Under the pieces are notes generated by a model. That model made no database searches, was not told the DNA's origin, and saw only the letters and a list, made by a program, of their open reading frames with translations. Below are positions 1 to 10,690 of a DNA stretch of 64,000 nucleotides, in pieces. Source of the stretch: Saccharina japonica (Eukaryota > Sar > Phaeophyceae > Laminariales > Laminariaceae). Each line of letters starts with the position of its first letter. Position 1 is the stretch's first letter. Location: the NCBI GenBank assembly GCA_008828725.1, contig MEHQ01002413.1, positions 438,483 through 502,482 of the forward strand, read 5' to 3'. Both the position numbers and the translations under genes were made by a program.

Positions 1-64
1 CCCTCCCCTCCCCCTTCCTCCCGCCAGCCTCGTCTAAGCCGATTGGAACACCGCAACGACTCAC

Positions 65-168
65 GCCTGCATCACCCGCTGGGCAACGCCTGGATCCTCG
101 AAGTCGCTCAGGTCCAGCTGCACGTTACGCATCTGCACCAGGTTATCTCCGCTTCCGTGGTGGTGATC
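65..168 (-). CDS. Exon of minus-strand gene (gene M1), downstream exon
   Basis: On the minus strand a TTCTTCAG acceptor at 170-169 opens a 104-nt reading stretch starting DHHHGSGDNLVQMRNVQLDL and continuing SDFEDPGVAQRVMQA. It ends at a strong donor (GC then GTGAGT, GT at 64-63) in phase 2; without splicing the frame would stop at once after A. It takes phase 0 from the exon at 1046-897, whose last residues are CHLIQQ. I do not recognise the family; the acidic, motif-like composition resembles an enzyme exon rather than repeat translation. A decayed copy of its first 40 nt lies at 735-777. The gene runs off the left edge. Confidence 0.6.
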
Positions 169-179
169 CTGAAGAAACG

Positions 180-625
180 TGCAAACGCCAAGAGTACTCA
201 TGCATATCGGATATCGAACGAGAATCGCCAAAAGTACTTAGGGTATCGGATATCGAACGATAGTCAATAAAAGTACTTACGAGTATCGAAGGAGAATCGC
301 CAAAAGTACTTGCGGTATCGGATGTCGACCGATAATCGATAAAAGTACGTGCGGATATCGGATATCGAAGGACAATCGCCAAAAGTACTCACGGTATCGG
401 ATATCGAAGGAGAATCGCCAAAAGTACTTACGGTATCGGATATCGAACGAGAATCGCCAAAAGTACTTACGGTATCGGATATCGAACGAGAATCGCCAAA
501 AGTACTTGCGGGTATCGAACATCGAAGGAGAATCGCCAAATATACTTACGGCTATTGGATATCGAACCATAATCGCCAAGAGTAGTGATGGATGTCGGGT
601 ATCGAACCAGAATCGCCAAGATTAA
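180..625. repeat. Tandem array, about 39-45 bp unit
   Basis: About ten imperfect copies of a unit containing GAATCGCCAAAAGTACTT followed by ACGGTATCGGATATCGAACG. It lies in the intron of gene M1 between the true acceptor at 170-169 and a decayed copy of that acceptor at 779-778. The internal GATATC palindromes make open frames on both strands; none looks coding. Confidence 0.9.
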
Positions 626-689
626 CTCGACTCTCCTTTGATACCCGACATCCGAGACTTCAATACGATAGCGACAAACAAAACATACG

Positions 690-800
690 TAGAGTCGATA
701 CGACTTCGCAGTTGTGATGAGGATGCTGCTCTTTATCCCATCTGCAGCAAGTTATCCCGATTGCCGTAGTGGTGATCCTGCAAAAGCGTAACCGCCAAAA
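690..800 (-). pseudogene. Decayed duplicate of intron-exon junction of gene M1
   Basis: On the minus strand CTTTTGCAG is followed by GATCACCACTACGGCAATCG and then GGATAACTTGCTGCAGATG. This matches the start of the true exon at 168, which reads DHHHGSGDNLVQM; the copy reads DHYGNRDNLLQMG and then meets an in-frame TAA. It is a duplicated acceptor plus about 40 nt of exon that has lost its frame. Confidence 0.7.
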
Positions 801-896
801 GTCGTGAGGACATCGGATATCAAAACACACTGGCTTGTCCACCTCGGAGGCACGCAATCCACATGAGAGATACACAGGGGTTCTGTTTCTTGTCAC

Positions 897-1046
897 CTGC
901 TGGATCAAATGGCAGCGGATGGAGGATGGATCGGAACCTCCCCTTCCTTCGTCAGCACAGCAGTCCGTACCCGTTCCCCGCCAGGTGTCCACCAAACCGT
1001 TCCCGAAAGAAGAGTCGCACTCTTCCGTGCCGTACTGCGCCATCAT
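897..1046 (-). CDS. Exon of minus-strand gene M1 (50 codons)
   Basis: Minus-strand acceptor CGCCGCAG at 1050-1047 is followed by exactly 50 codons in phase 0 to a donor CAG|GTGACA. The peptide starts MMAQYGTEECDSSFGNG, contains DTWRGTGTDCCADEG and ends SSIRCHLIQQ. Four cysteines and paired acidic/glycine motifs suggest a folded, possibly lumenal domain, which would agree with an anchored N-terminus if the exon at 8381-8170 belongs to the same gene. Upstream intron repeats (1050-1845) contain repeated copies of this acceptor. Family not recognised. Confidence 0.6.
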
Positions 1047-1049
1047 CTG

Positions 1050-1845
1050 CGGCGGTTTCGGGTTCAGTTTTCGGGTTCAGTTTCGGATTCGGATTCGGAT
1101 TCGGTTTCGGTTTCGAATTCGGTTTCGGTCGTTAGTTGCTGCTGCTGTTGTTACTGTTCGCCCATGAACCCACCGCCAAAAAGCTAGTACTGCGTTGTCA
1201 TCTGCGGCGGTTTCGAGTTCAGTTTTCGGGTTCAGTTTTTGGGTTCAGATTCGGATTCGAATTCGGATTCGGTTTCGGATTCGGTTTCGGTTTCGGTCGT
1301 GAGTTGCTGCGGTTGCTGCTGTTGTTGTTCTCCCATGAACTTACCGCCCAAAAGCTAGTACTGCGTTATCCTCTGCGGCGGTTTCGGGTTCGGTTTTCGG
1401 GTTCAGCTTCGGATTCGATTTCGGATTCGGTTTCGGATTCGGTCGGTAATTGCTGCTGTTGTTGTTGTTCTCCCATGAACTCACCGCCAAAAAGCTAGTC
1501 CTGCGTTATATCCTCTGCGGCGGTTTCGGGTTCGGTTTTCGGGTTCAGCTTCGGATTCGGTTTCGGATTCGGTCGGTAATTGCTGCTGTTGTTGTTCTCC
1601 CATGAACTCACCGTCAAAAAAGCTAGTACTGCGTTATCCTCTGCGGCGGTTTCGGGTTCGTTTTTTGGGTTCAGCTTCGGATTCGGTTTCGGATTCGGTT
1701 TCGGATTCGGTTTCGTATTCGGTTTCGGATTCGGTCGGTAGCTGTTGTTATTGTTCTCCCATGAACTCATCGTCAAAAAACTATTATAGTACTGCGTTAT
1801 CATCTGCGACGGTTTCGGGTTCGGTTTTCGGGTGCGGTCGGTAGT
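1050..1845. repeat. Tandem array, about 130-170 bp unit with embedded acceptor
   Basis: About five copies of a compound unit: a TTCGGATTCGGTT-type hexamer tract, a GCTGCTGTTGTTG tract, CTCCCATGAACTCACCGCC, then AGTACTGCGTTATCCTCTGC. On the minus strand each unit ends CCGCCGCAG followed by about 20 nt resembling the start of the exon at 1046 (ATGATGGCGCAGTAC in the exon, AGGATAACGCAGTAC in the copies). Confidence 0.85.
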
Positions 1846-2034
1846 TGTTGTTCTCAGATTAACTAATCGCCAAAAATATGACCAGTCTTCACAGGACAGA
1901 ATTCAATACCTCTGGAGTGGAAGAAAGCACAATCAGGGAAGAACAAGTACCGTACAAAACAGTAGTATTACCCAGGGATGGCAGGTACCTGTGGTACAAC
2001 CAATTATCAAACGGAAATTAGCTATTACTAACCG

Positions 2035-2310
2035 GTGCTTACCTAATTACCCACCGACAACTACCTAATTCCCCACCGAGAATCACCTAATTACCCACCG
2101 ATAATTACCGAATTTTCCACCCGGAAATTACCGAGTTACCCACCGGTAATCTACGAATTACCCACAGGTAAATATCGAATCACCCACCGGTAATTAACAA
2201 ATTACCCACCGGTTATTAACGAATTACCCACCGGTAATTAACGAATTAATAATTACCCACCGGCAATTACCCTACCTTATTACCGACCGGTAACTCCCTA
2301 ACGACCACCC
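2035..2310. repeat. Tandem array, about 22-26 bp unit
   Basis: Around ten copies of AATTACCCACCGGTAATTA variants. The sequence alternates AT-rich TTAATT with ACCCACCGG and is partly palindromic. No coding signal. Confidence 0.85.
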
Positions 2311-3250
2311 GGAATTTCCCATTTTTTTCTATGTTCAGCTTTCGGAGTTACTCCCATTCAACAACGACGAGGACGACGACTACGACGACAACGACGACAT
2401 TCTCGTGACTTCCGTGTGACATTCTCGTGTGTTTCGAAAACAAAAACACTATTACGCTTGATGCCTTTGCAGGTTTCGGCATATAGACGCAGAAGCGTCC
2501 CATTCCTGACGAACGAACGAGGGGTTCGCCTAATCATAAAACGATCCGCAGAACAACAAAAACAAAAGGAAAACAAAAAAACAGCTCCTAAAAAAACACA
2601 CACACACACCCCACCAAACCAAAACAACCCACCATGGGGCGACAAAACAACCCCGGAAAAAGAAACACGAAAAACAAAAAGTGCATACGTACGTATCATA
2701 TCCCTCTCTCACTATTACCAGGGGCTACGTAAGGTAACCAGGACCCACGTTGGATGCCAAAAAAAAACACGTATCCCTAATATTACGGAGGACCGCAATA
2801 AATAGGGGGCCAAACACTGTTATTAATATTACATCAAAAATAGGTAAATATGTACCAGGTAGTCTTTTGTATGTACCGTAGGTCCCCTATATAGAGGTAG
2901 TCCCAGTGACACTTTTTGGCTGAAACATTTTCTGAGCGACCTACTAATAGTATTAATAGTAAAGCCTCCTTAACCCAAAACCGTCGGAATTCCATATTCG
3001 TGCTGCAATATTTTCGTTGTTTAGCTATTAACAGTCCATGAGACTGCTCATCAGGTGTATATATAGCACTTTTGGTTTCCTCCAAAATCAGTTTTTAACT
3101 TAGTATTAGTGTAGGTTATTCATAGTATAGAGCTCCTCAAGTGACAAACCCCCCAGAAAATAAATAAATTGTGCACCTTCACCTTAAGGTAGCATGCGTC
3201 TATGGTCTATGGTCCCCCGTAACGGTTCATTACCCACCATATTCGGTTCT
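2310..3250. other. Unassigned, low-information sequence
   Basis: No supported gene. It contains A-rich tracts near 2560-2670, a partial hairpin-MITE-like stretch at 2835-2900 (GTAAATATGTACC and GTACCGTAGGTCCC) and otherwise unique AT-rich sequence. Confidence 0.4.
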
Positions 3251-3829
3251 AATTACTACCGCCTCTGTCCGGAAATATAAGGACAATTTTTGGACTAACT
3301 TTGAACAAAAACGTTCCTTATATTTATGGACAGGTGGTATGTATTGCTTCGTCCCCCCCGTAAAAATACGCCCGTGGTATGTATTGCTTCGTCCCCCCCG
3401 TAAAAATAGTCCCGCCCGCAACGACCTCCTTCCCACTCTGCCCACCAAAAAAAAACAGCTCCGTGAAATTGCACGATTATATTATACATGCTGGGCTGTT
3501 CGGCTTTGCACGTAAAATAACTGCGTTTGTACGAGGTTATAAGCAGGAGTTCTTATAGATATGTATGGCCTACATGGTACCAGATGGGAACTGAGGGTGC
3601 CAGGTCGGCCTCCGGCGGCTTCTGCGGAGGGCTGATAATTACTTATGTACCACTCAGTGGGAGCAGAGTGCCAAACGGGACATAAACGCCCACTGCAGGG
3701 TCAAAGACAAAATGGGGAACAGAGTACCAGGTGGTTACAAAAATACGTGAAAACGCGAACAGCCCAGCGCGTATATGTACGTGCCACTATACCGCTGGTA
3801 TGAACACAAAAAAGCAAAAACAAAAAACT

Positions 3830-4270
3830 TGCCTCGTCCACAGGAGTTGAGCCAAACGCCTCCGTCGACAGCCCCAAAATGAAGTGCCCGCCTGCACCGA
3901 TCGCGATCCCTGGCCCCCCCGCCGCCCCGCCCCGCCCCCACCCCCTTCCGGTCTTCGTTCCAACTCCCAAACCCTCCCCGCTAAATGGACCCGCAGATCC
4001 CACACCCTCCCACTGACCCCCACCTGTTACCCCTTCGATCGCATCACCGCTAGGAGGGATCCCCCCTACCCTGTCTCCCTGGGGGGCCACGCCTGCTCGC
4101 CTCCTGGAAACCCCGGAGTGTTGCGGTAACCGCGGTGCGAGGACTAAGTTGGCTCTACCACTGCACTTGCTCTCCAAAAAGATGGCTTTTCTGTGGAAGC
4201 CGAAGCCACTCCACCAGCTGTTGAACCGATGTTTTTCAACGTAGGTATCGATTTGAGAGTATCGGGAGTC
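3830..4270 (-). other. GC-rich unique block, possible exon of gene M1
   Basis: Two minus-strand readings are open. One is a long Gly-rich frame ending GSTPVDEASFLF. The other starts after a GTTCAACAG acceptor near 4233 and reads LVEWLRLPQKSHLFGEQVQW before a stop; a GTAGAG donor overlaps the last codon. The second looks more protein-like, but neither phase could be tied to a neighbouring exon. It lies between the two ends of gene M1, so it may hold one of its missing exons. Confidence 0.25.
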
Positions 4271-4324
4271 CATATTTGAGGCGGAAGGGTGGGGGCGGCC
4301 GGGTCGGAAGGGGGTTGGAGGGGG

Positions 4325-4440
4325 GGCGGGGGGCGTACTCATTTGTTGCTTTGCCTTTGTCATTTGACCATTGACCACGCATCTCTCCTCGAGGGGACGG
4401 GCCGGGGGGCTAGGGGGAGGGGGGGGGTTAAAATTTGTTC
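4325..4440 (-). mobile_element. Family B fragment with G-run boundary
   Basis: Read on the minus strand it ends CAAATGACAAAGGCAAAGC, AACAAATGAGTACGC and a C-run, which is the 3' end signature of family B (see 22470-22700). Confidence 0.7.
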
Positions 4441-4732
4441 AAGTTTGTTTTTTCTTTATTTTTCTTTCCTCGTTTTTTTTTGCCTTTTGCGTATGTACCT
4501 GGTATATATACTTCGTACTCATTTTTTTTTGTTCTTCAGGTTTTTTGGGTTCACGTAAAAATGGATATGCGCGGTAACCTGCCACCAGTCGCAGCGCCAG
4601 TGCGATGGGTGTTCTGGCATCATCAGGGGACCAAAAGCCACAGGCCCTACGAGGCAAAAAAAGACTATTTGTACTATTAATATTAATGCAGTAATCCCTT
4701 CACATATCGGACACAGATGACGACCTACAGTA

Positions 4733-4811
4733 GCTAAACTAGCTAATCTAGCTAATCTAGCTAATCTAGCTAATCTAGCTAATCTAGCTAATCTAGCTAA
4801 TCTAGCTAATT
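4733..4811. repeat. 9-bp tandem repeat (CTAGCTAAT)n
   Basis: About eight perfect copies of a 9-bp unit that contains the palindrome TAGCTA. Confidence 0.95.
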
Positions 4812-5390
4812 TCCTGGTATATAGTTTTTGCTGGCAAGTGACACGGGACGTTATACCACAGCTGGTTAGTACCGTTCCCTTGTGTACTGGTATATATGTA
4901 AATACTGCGGTGCATGTTGTATTTCGGGATATTTATTTTTTTTCCATCGAGGCGTTTTTTTTTTCTTGTTCCTCCCTGTGACCACGGGCTATACGTATCT
5001 ATATATAGAGTTCAGGGAAAAAGCTACTCGTGCGTACAGCCACAGGCCCTAGTACAAAGCAAAAAAGAAAAGCCTACTTATACTACGTACCAGTAAAGAA
5101 TAACGTGCTCATGTAAGAACAAAATCTTCACGCCTACATAGAACGATGACATGAATCAGGGATGCGCATAAACACTCAAACCCGACACCCCGCTATATAC
5201 ATACTATTAATAATAGACATTTTCGAGACCCACACAGCGGTAGGATATTATATACACGGAAATCAAGTTGACGAAACAAAACAAAAACACACACTATTAA
5301 TAAGTAAAGGACAGAAAGAAATACCTGGTATTATATGAATTTCGTTGTCAACCAAACGAATTAACTTGGGTAGTGATGGGCTCTGCCGAC

Positions 5391-5735
5391 GTTTTTTTTT
5401 TTTTGTCCATCCCATTCATTATCTTCGCACTTCCGTCTTTCTCTCTCCCTATTTATAGTCGTAACTCAGATCCGGTGTCACAAAGTAGGCTCTTCTCCCT
5501 CCTCCCCCACTACGGTTCTTGCCTTGCATTTTTATCGCGAGAATATTTCAGCACTTTAATCCCTCGTCGACTTGCGTCGGATTCCGCCTACCCACGCCAC
5601 GAAGGCGCTCTCAGCAATTGGTTCCTTTTTATTTTTTCAAATAAAGTAAAAATCTCACCACGGTGGGACTCGAACTTGGGTACCAATGCCAGTAGCCTTT
5701 GAAAGCTGACTACTGGTCTACCGGGGGGACCGGTC
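5391..5735 (-). mobile_element. tRNA-derived SINE, copy 1, near full length
   Basis: On the minus strand the element starts with a tRNA-like head: GGTAGACCAGTAGTCAGC (box A region) and GTTCGAGTCCCACCGTGG (box B region). A conserved body of about 250 bp follows, with GCGTGGGTAGGCGGAATCCG and AACCGTAGTGGGGGAGGAGG, and it ends GATGGACAAAAAAAAAAAAA. A longer-identity copy is at 33098-33437. The head plus A-tail is the usual layout of a SINE transcribed by RNA polymerase III. Confidence 0.85.
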
Positions 5736-5739
5736 AGTG

Positions 5740-5835
5740 TGGGGTTCACCGACGGAAGGGCTAAATTCTGGCGAGAGGCGAGGAGGACGGAAGAGGTGCT
5801 CACTCTCGAGTACCTCGTGCCTGGTGTTTGCATAG
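5740..5835 (-). CDS. Tentative exon of gene M1
   Basis: A pyrimidine-rich tract and CACGCAG acceptor at 5837-5836 precede a frame reading YANTRHEVLESEHLFRPP and then RLSPEFSPSVGEPHT. It would accept phase 2, which is the phase in which the first exon (8381-8170) ends, giving a serine at the join. Its 3' end is unclear (a GTGAGC donor lies inside, and a SINE follows immediately). This is weak evidence from phase and acceptor only. Confidence 0.25.
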
Positions 5836-6090
5836 CTGCGTGAATAGAGCAGAGGTACACAACCAGACGGCACGACACTGCCCGCTGCCGGCTGATATTG
5901 GCCTAGGCTAGGCGTACTATTGTTGGGGCTTCTCTCACGATAACTACGGATGGGCGTGCACGCCTCACGCTTTTCGTACTTTTCGTCTAAAACTCCCACC
6001 CCACTGGTGGCGTGTTTTTAATTACGTACGAAGTATACGATAAGAGTGCGATGTTGTTTTTGTTGTTGTTATACGTGCGCCCAATATACC

Positions 6091-6175
6091 ACTCTGTACC
6101 GAAATATAAGCACCCATTTTATAAACTATGAATGTGTAAAATGTGTTTATATTTAGGGACAGAGTAGAACTCGAC
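6091..6175. mobile_element. Palindromic MITE family E
   Basis: Begins ACCACTCTGTACCGAAATAT and ends GTTTATATTTAGGGACAGAG, which are near inverse complements. Related copies at 9346-9424, 44448-44530, 58232-58310 and 60318-60400. Confidence 0.8.
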
Positions 6176-6182
6176 ATGTGTC

Positions 6183-6290
6183 AACCCCTTACCCCTTTTA
6201 GAACTGCAGTCCCGTTTTGGGGACAAACCACTCTAATTCTAAGTAATTTGTCCCCAAAACGGGACTCCAGTCCTATAAGGGTTAATAACT
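6183..6290. mobile_element. Palindromic MITE family G
   Basis: Left arm GAACTGCAGTCCCGTTTTGG continuing GGACAAACCACT; right arm TTTGTCCCCAAAACGGGACT. The arms form a hairpin. The same arms recur at 25375-25470 and, as repeated half-units, at 42180-42900. Confidence 0.85.
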
Positions 6291-7216
6291 GGTCCCACGT
6301 ATTTGAGGACAAACTACTTGGAATTAGTGTGGGATAAGTTTTTCAGTTCTGAATGGGTTAATAGGCATTCGGGAGTTAATAGTTTCAGGCTTAGTTTTGT
6401 TAAAAACTAACTGTAATAATTTACACCTATTTATAAGCATTTGTGCCCCAGAAAGGAACGTCACTCCCAATCCTATTACAGCAATGCGCGACATGTGTTA
6501 GGCACCTGTGAGTTATAATTTCAGGATTGGTTTTGCTAAAAACTAAGAACTTACGCCTCAGCGAAAAACGTCACTCTAAATCCTATTAATACAAGGTTGC
6601 CCTTCGGGATTGTGGTTGACTTCAAATCCCAGGGTGCCGCAGGCCGCAGGCCGAAAGGGACAACACAGCAGGCGTTTTTTTAGTCCCTCGTACGTAATCA
6701 CCGGGCGAGAAAAAATAACACAAAACAAACTAAAGAAAGCTGAAGAAAAAAAACGCAGCCACCGGACAAGTGACCAGCCAGGCATGTAACAACAAGCCCA
6801 AACGAGTGTATTGTTACTTCTATATAAAACCTTTGAGAACCCACGCTCAACTTTTAGATTGATTCGGGAGAACGTCCAGACTGCAAACAAACTGCTGTAC
6901 TCGTAGTGTCTCATGGTGCCTTCCTCCACCGTCTCCCTCCCCTCACCCTCTCGCTCTGCTGTTCTCTCGTTCTCTCTCTTCTCGTGCGCACACGTTTCGA
7001 TGGGTTTCCGTTGTATTGTGAGGCATTAAAGTGGGACGTACGTACAATTTAAATTGCCGGTATCCTGCGGGGAATCCTGGCACCTCCCTCAGCCAGGAGG
7101 AGAGATGCACTTTCAGGACCAGTGTACTGCCAGCTTCCAGGACCAGTGTACTGACAGTCTGCCAGTAGATAGCAGATACTGGTCCAGTACCGAACCCGAG
7201 GATTAGGGTATTGACG

Positions 7217-7355
7217 GGGGGAATAGTAAATACGACCAAATATTGTTCGTAAAAATAGGTGAATATACAGGTTTTTGTATGTACCGGCGGTCCTTTTTAC
7301 GAGGTTTTTGTACGTACCGTTGGTCGTATTTACTCATAGGTCCCCCGTAACAGCA
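7217..7355. mobile_element. Palindromic MITE family C
   Basis: Core AGTAAATACGACCAAATATT, an internal GTAAAAATAGGTGAATATAC and right end GTATTTACTCATAGGTCCCC. The family consensus is an inverted-repeat element with ends GGGGGACCATAGTAAATAGG. Confidence 0.75.
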
Positions 7356-7499
7356 GTAGGAGTGATCAGTCAACGGTCAAGGGGCTAAACCACGGTCGTC
7401 GTTTGAATGTCGTGCGGTCTATCGCTGTACGGTACTCGGCAAAGTTTCGCTCGGCAATCCTATGTATCATACGAACGAGTAGAGGGGTACGAGCAGCGT

Positions 7500-7740
7500 A
7501 CGCGGGTATGGTATGTACCAGTTAGAAGTGTAGCCCTTTTGCCAATTACCCGGGTACTTGCGAGTATTACGTACCCGGCTTGCTAAATACCCGCCACGGG
7601 TGCTAGTAACACTTCATACTTGCCGAGTATTTGGGCCCCGAGCACTCGGGTACCCGGCTGTTAGACGGGTATCCGGGTGTTAAACTTGGTACCCGGCTGT
7701 GAAACAGGTACACGGGTACCCGGGTAACCGTACTAATGAC
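7500..7740. repeat. Degenerate GGGTACCCG-rich repeat
   Basis: Irregular tandem copies of GTACCCGGGTAC-like palindromic 8-20-mers (TACCCGGCTGTTAGACGGGT and similar). No coding signal. Confidence 0.7.
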
Positions 7741-8169
7741 TAAATAAATACTCACAAGTACCCAGGTCTTTTTTTCCCCAAGTTGGCGGGTATATACCCG
7801 TTAGGACGGGTAGTCGCCTCTACGTATACTCTGCACCTGTAAACATCAACATTTACAAGAAAACCAGCTTGGGCCAGCGTGTCTGTTTTCTTGATGCATT
7901 CGTATGATACAGCGGCGGCATGATGCATATACGAGTACATACATACATACATAGGTGCCCTGAACTGCTACTGGTTGGCACCCACTACACCAGCCGGTTG
8001 TGCTGTATCCAGCGGGCTTCACCGAGTACGAGTCGGAGATGCGCGGAGAGCGGCTTGCACGCTGTGCCTTGTGCACAGCAGAGCAAAGGTACGCAATTTG
8101 ATACCACAACAATGCATATTCCAACAATGCACCAATGCATCCTTGCATAGAGTGCAAGGGCACGCTCAC

Positions 8170-8381
8170 CTCTCCACATCACCCGCACTCTTGGGCTCAT
8201 CCGATCTCGCCCACGGGCCCGGCACACCGTGAGACTGCAGCTGCGTCCACACGAAGATGGTCAACAGGGCGCCGCCGGCGAACGCGCAGACGGTCAATTT
8301 CCGAGAGCGGCGACCGAAATTGCGAGCCCGATCTTTGCTCCAAGATCGCGACCTGCGGTGTTTAGGCAGCCGCATGGCCAT
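8170..8381 (-). CDS. First exon of minus-strand gene M1: basic N-terminus plus membrane anchor
   Basis: An ATG at 8381 opens 70 codons and two bases to a donor GAGAG|GTGAGC (GT at 8169-8168). The peptide begins MAMRLPKHRRSRSWSKDRAR, then NFGRRSRK, followed by a hydrophobic stretch LTVCAFAGGALLTIFVW at about residues 29-45 and a Pro/Ser/Asp-rich stem. A short, strongly basic cytosolic tail before one membrane span is the layout of a type II signal-anchor protein such as many Golgi enzymes; that role is inferred from topology alone. Linking it with the exons at 1046-65 rests on strand and order, and the intervening exons are not found. Confidence 0.6.
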
Positions 8382-9300
8382 CCTCTATCCACAGAGAGCT
8401 GACTGCCGTTTAGCCCGAGCTATACAAGGCCAGGCTGAAGAGCTCGCTGCTGTCACATCTGCTTGCAGCAAGCTCCAGGTTGTTCTTTCGCCCAGTTGCA
8501 GGTAGTTCTATTGCGTTATTTCTCGTAACGCCTCATATGTGGAACTCCTCTATTTGCGCCGCATTTTCGTAGCGAGCGACAGCACGAACACAAGACAGAG
8601 CAGCAGCACACGCAGCACAGCACACCTGTAAGCAGGGGAAGCAGTAGACGCTGGAACTTTGACGCCGGGGCGAGGAACTCAAAGTGGGACCTACATATTC
8701 CCCGTTGCGTCCCGAGCGCGAAGGTTGAGGTGAGCGTTCGACGTGCGAAAGCTCGAGATCATGGGACATGCCCTGTCACTCTGCTGTCTGCCGTCACTAT
8801 CATATCATACCTTCCTGCCTCCCTCTCTGAATGTTGATGCTGACGGTGGTGCGTACGTAGCTTGTGGATGTGGCTGATGCTTGTTGCAGCGGGGACTCCC
8901 TATCACGGTCGCTTGTGTCGATGGTGGGTGTGTGCTGTGTGTCGGGAAGTCTCATGAAGGTCAGACGGTGGTGGTGCAAAGACAAATATTCTGATACGTA
9001 AAAAAACTAACTGCTGTACATAATGCTTGTTGTACTACCTTTTGGAAACTAGAGTGTGTCCCTGAGCTCTGAGCTCATGTTACGTGTGGAAACAAACGTG
9101 GAAACGCGAGCGAGAGGAACGAAACGCACCGCTTTTCAGGTGTCTTCTGTGGGTGTCTGCCTGTCTGCTGCTGCTGCTGTGCTGCTGCTGTCTGCTTTGC
9201 TCTGATTACAGCGGGCCGTTGTTCCAGTCATGCAGAGCGCCGGCAGCATGAGCCGTGACTGAGAAATCGCTCCAGCACAGCACGTACATCAGCACGTACA
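8382..9300. promoter_or_regulatory. Unique sequence 5' of gene M1, probable promoter/5' region
   Basis: About 900 bp with almost none of the repeats found elsewhere, lying upstream of the minus-strand first exon. It contains a short CTG/GCTG-rich run near 9166-9200 and an AGCTCTGAGCTC palindrome near 9063-9075. No TATA-like element could be placed with confidence. Confidence 0.35.
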
Positions 9301-9345
9301 GCACAGTTTTGAATATTATTTTTTTAGCGCGTATTTGCAGTGTAC

Positions 9346-9425
9346 CACTCTGTACCGAAATATAAGAATATTTTATACATCAATATTCAATAAAAACGGT
9401 GTTTATATTTCCGGACAAAGTGGTA
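9346..9425. mobile_element. Palindromic MITE family E
   Basis: Starts ACTCTGTACCGAAATATAAG and ends GTTTATATTTCCGGACAAAG, inverse complements of each other. Confidence 0.8.
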
Positions 9426-10399
9426 GTGGACATCGCCTGATATGATATTAATAGTGAAATTTCCTGGGGCACGTGGCTATTCGCGCACTGGTTGGTCAAG
9501 GGGTATATTTCATTGTACATAAGCGGCCCAATCAACCTACTCGTACGCGTAAAGTGTTTCAGCTTCGTAGAGTGTTTCAGCCTTTTCAAGCCACAGCATC
9601 CCGAGCCGGCCGAAATAACCTACCAGGTATCACGGGAGGCCATATTACTAGTAAACAGGAGCTTCGGTAGACACAAAACTTTACGTACCTGGTACCTGGT
9701 ATATTAAAAATAATAATAAACAACAGCTGTGATGAGCTCGAGGATTTCGTCGAAGCTCATCTTTGCTAGCTGCGTGTAATACTTCTGGTATACCTGGTAT
9801 GTTTTACCTACTTTTCTAACAATATTTGGTCTTATTTACTATAGGTTCTCCGTACTAAAAAAATTCCAAGCACAGCATCCACGCCGGCCGAATCAACCTC
9901 GTACAACGGTAGAGTTTTACCAAGCACAGCATCCTAACACTGATCACTGATATGGGGTTCGGGTTAGGGTTCGAGTCGGGAGGTCCGCTTTAGGCGCCGA
10001 GCACAAACCCTCCGCAAATATTAGCTATCAAAGTATGTCCACGCCTCCATATTTAGCAAATAAGTTTCCAAATTCCCATTGTTTAGCAAGTTAGAGTTTT
10101 CCTCACGTTCCAAGACGGAAAAAAAAGCAGACCAAGTATTTTGTTTTGGGGTATTGTATTTCCTTATCTCTTGGTTGGCAAGTCTTTGGAAAATGAAATT
10201 TGCTATATAAGTGTTTTGCTTGCCATTAGTGGCTAATGTCACGTCTACGCAAGGCGATACCAACAACACACCAGCGCCCTACGAGTAGATCGCGCGAACT
10301 GCAGCAACACAGGAAGGTATCGAGGGTCAGATGGTGGTGCTGATAGCAGATGGTGGTGGATGACGAACCCTGTGTGGGTGCGGCACGGGTGCCGTCTAG

Positions 10400-10690
10400 G
10401 GCTGATGCTCAAGCCAACCCCAACCTAACACACGGTGGTACGCTACCTTACACGCCTCGGAAATACGATGATCTATCTATCTACAGATCATCTAGACCAT
10501 TCAGTTCCTCACCTGCCGTTGTGAAAGGTTGTGCAGGATCTGTATATATTACAGATCCGACCCAGGAAACATTCGCCACGTAGACCACACAGATTAGACG
10601 GGCCCCACCTGGCAACATGAGCTAGATCATACGGATCATACAGATCATACAACATCGGGACTATATCTGCCTTGGAACACAGTAGGGGGC
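10400..10690 (+). repeat. Dispersed repeat family I (GATCTACAG-rich)
   Basis: Shares CTACCTTACACGCCTCGGAA-type sequence, GTTGTGCAGGATCTG, ACAGATCCGACCCAGGAAAC and GGGCCCCACCTGGCA with 15440-15670 and, inverted, with 30120-30300. Probably an element that carries or generates GATCTACAGAT arrays. Confidence 0.7.

Noticed and set aside
180..625. CRISPR-like regular repeats
   Set aside because: Units are contiguous with no unique spacers, the genome is eukaryotic and no cas genes exist; same reasoning for 31490-32000.
3701..4378. 225-codon minus-strand frame rich in Gly
   Set aside because: Its start lies in a family B fragment and its end in unrelated sequence; at most a small part could be an exon.
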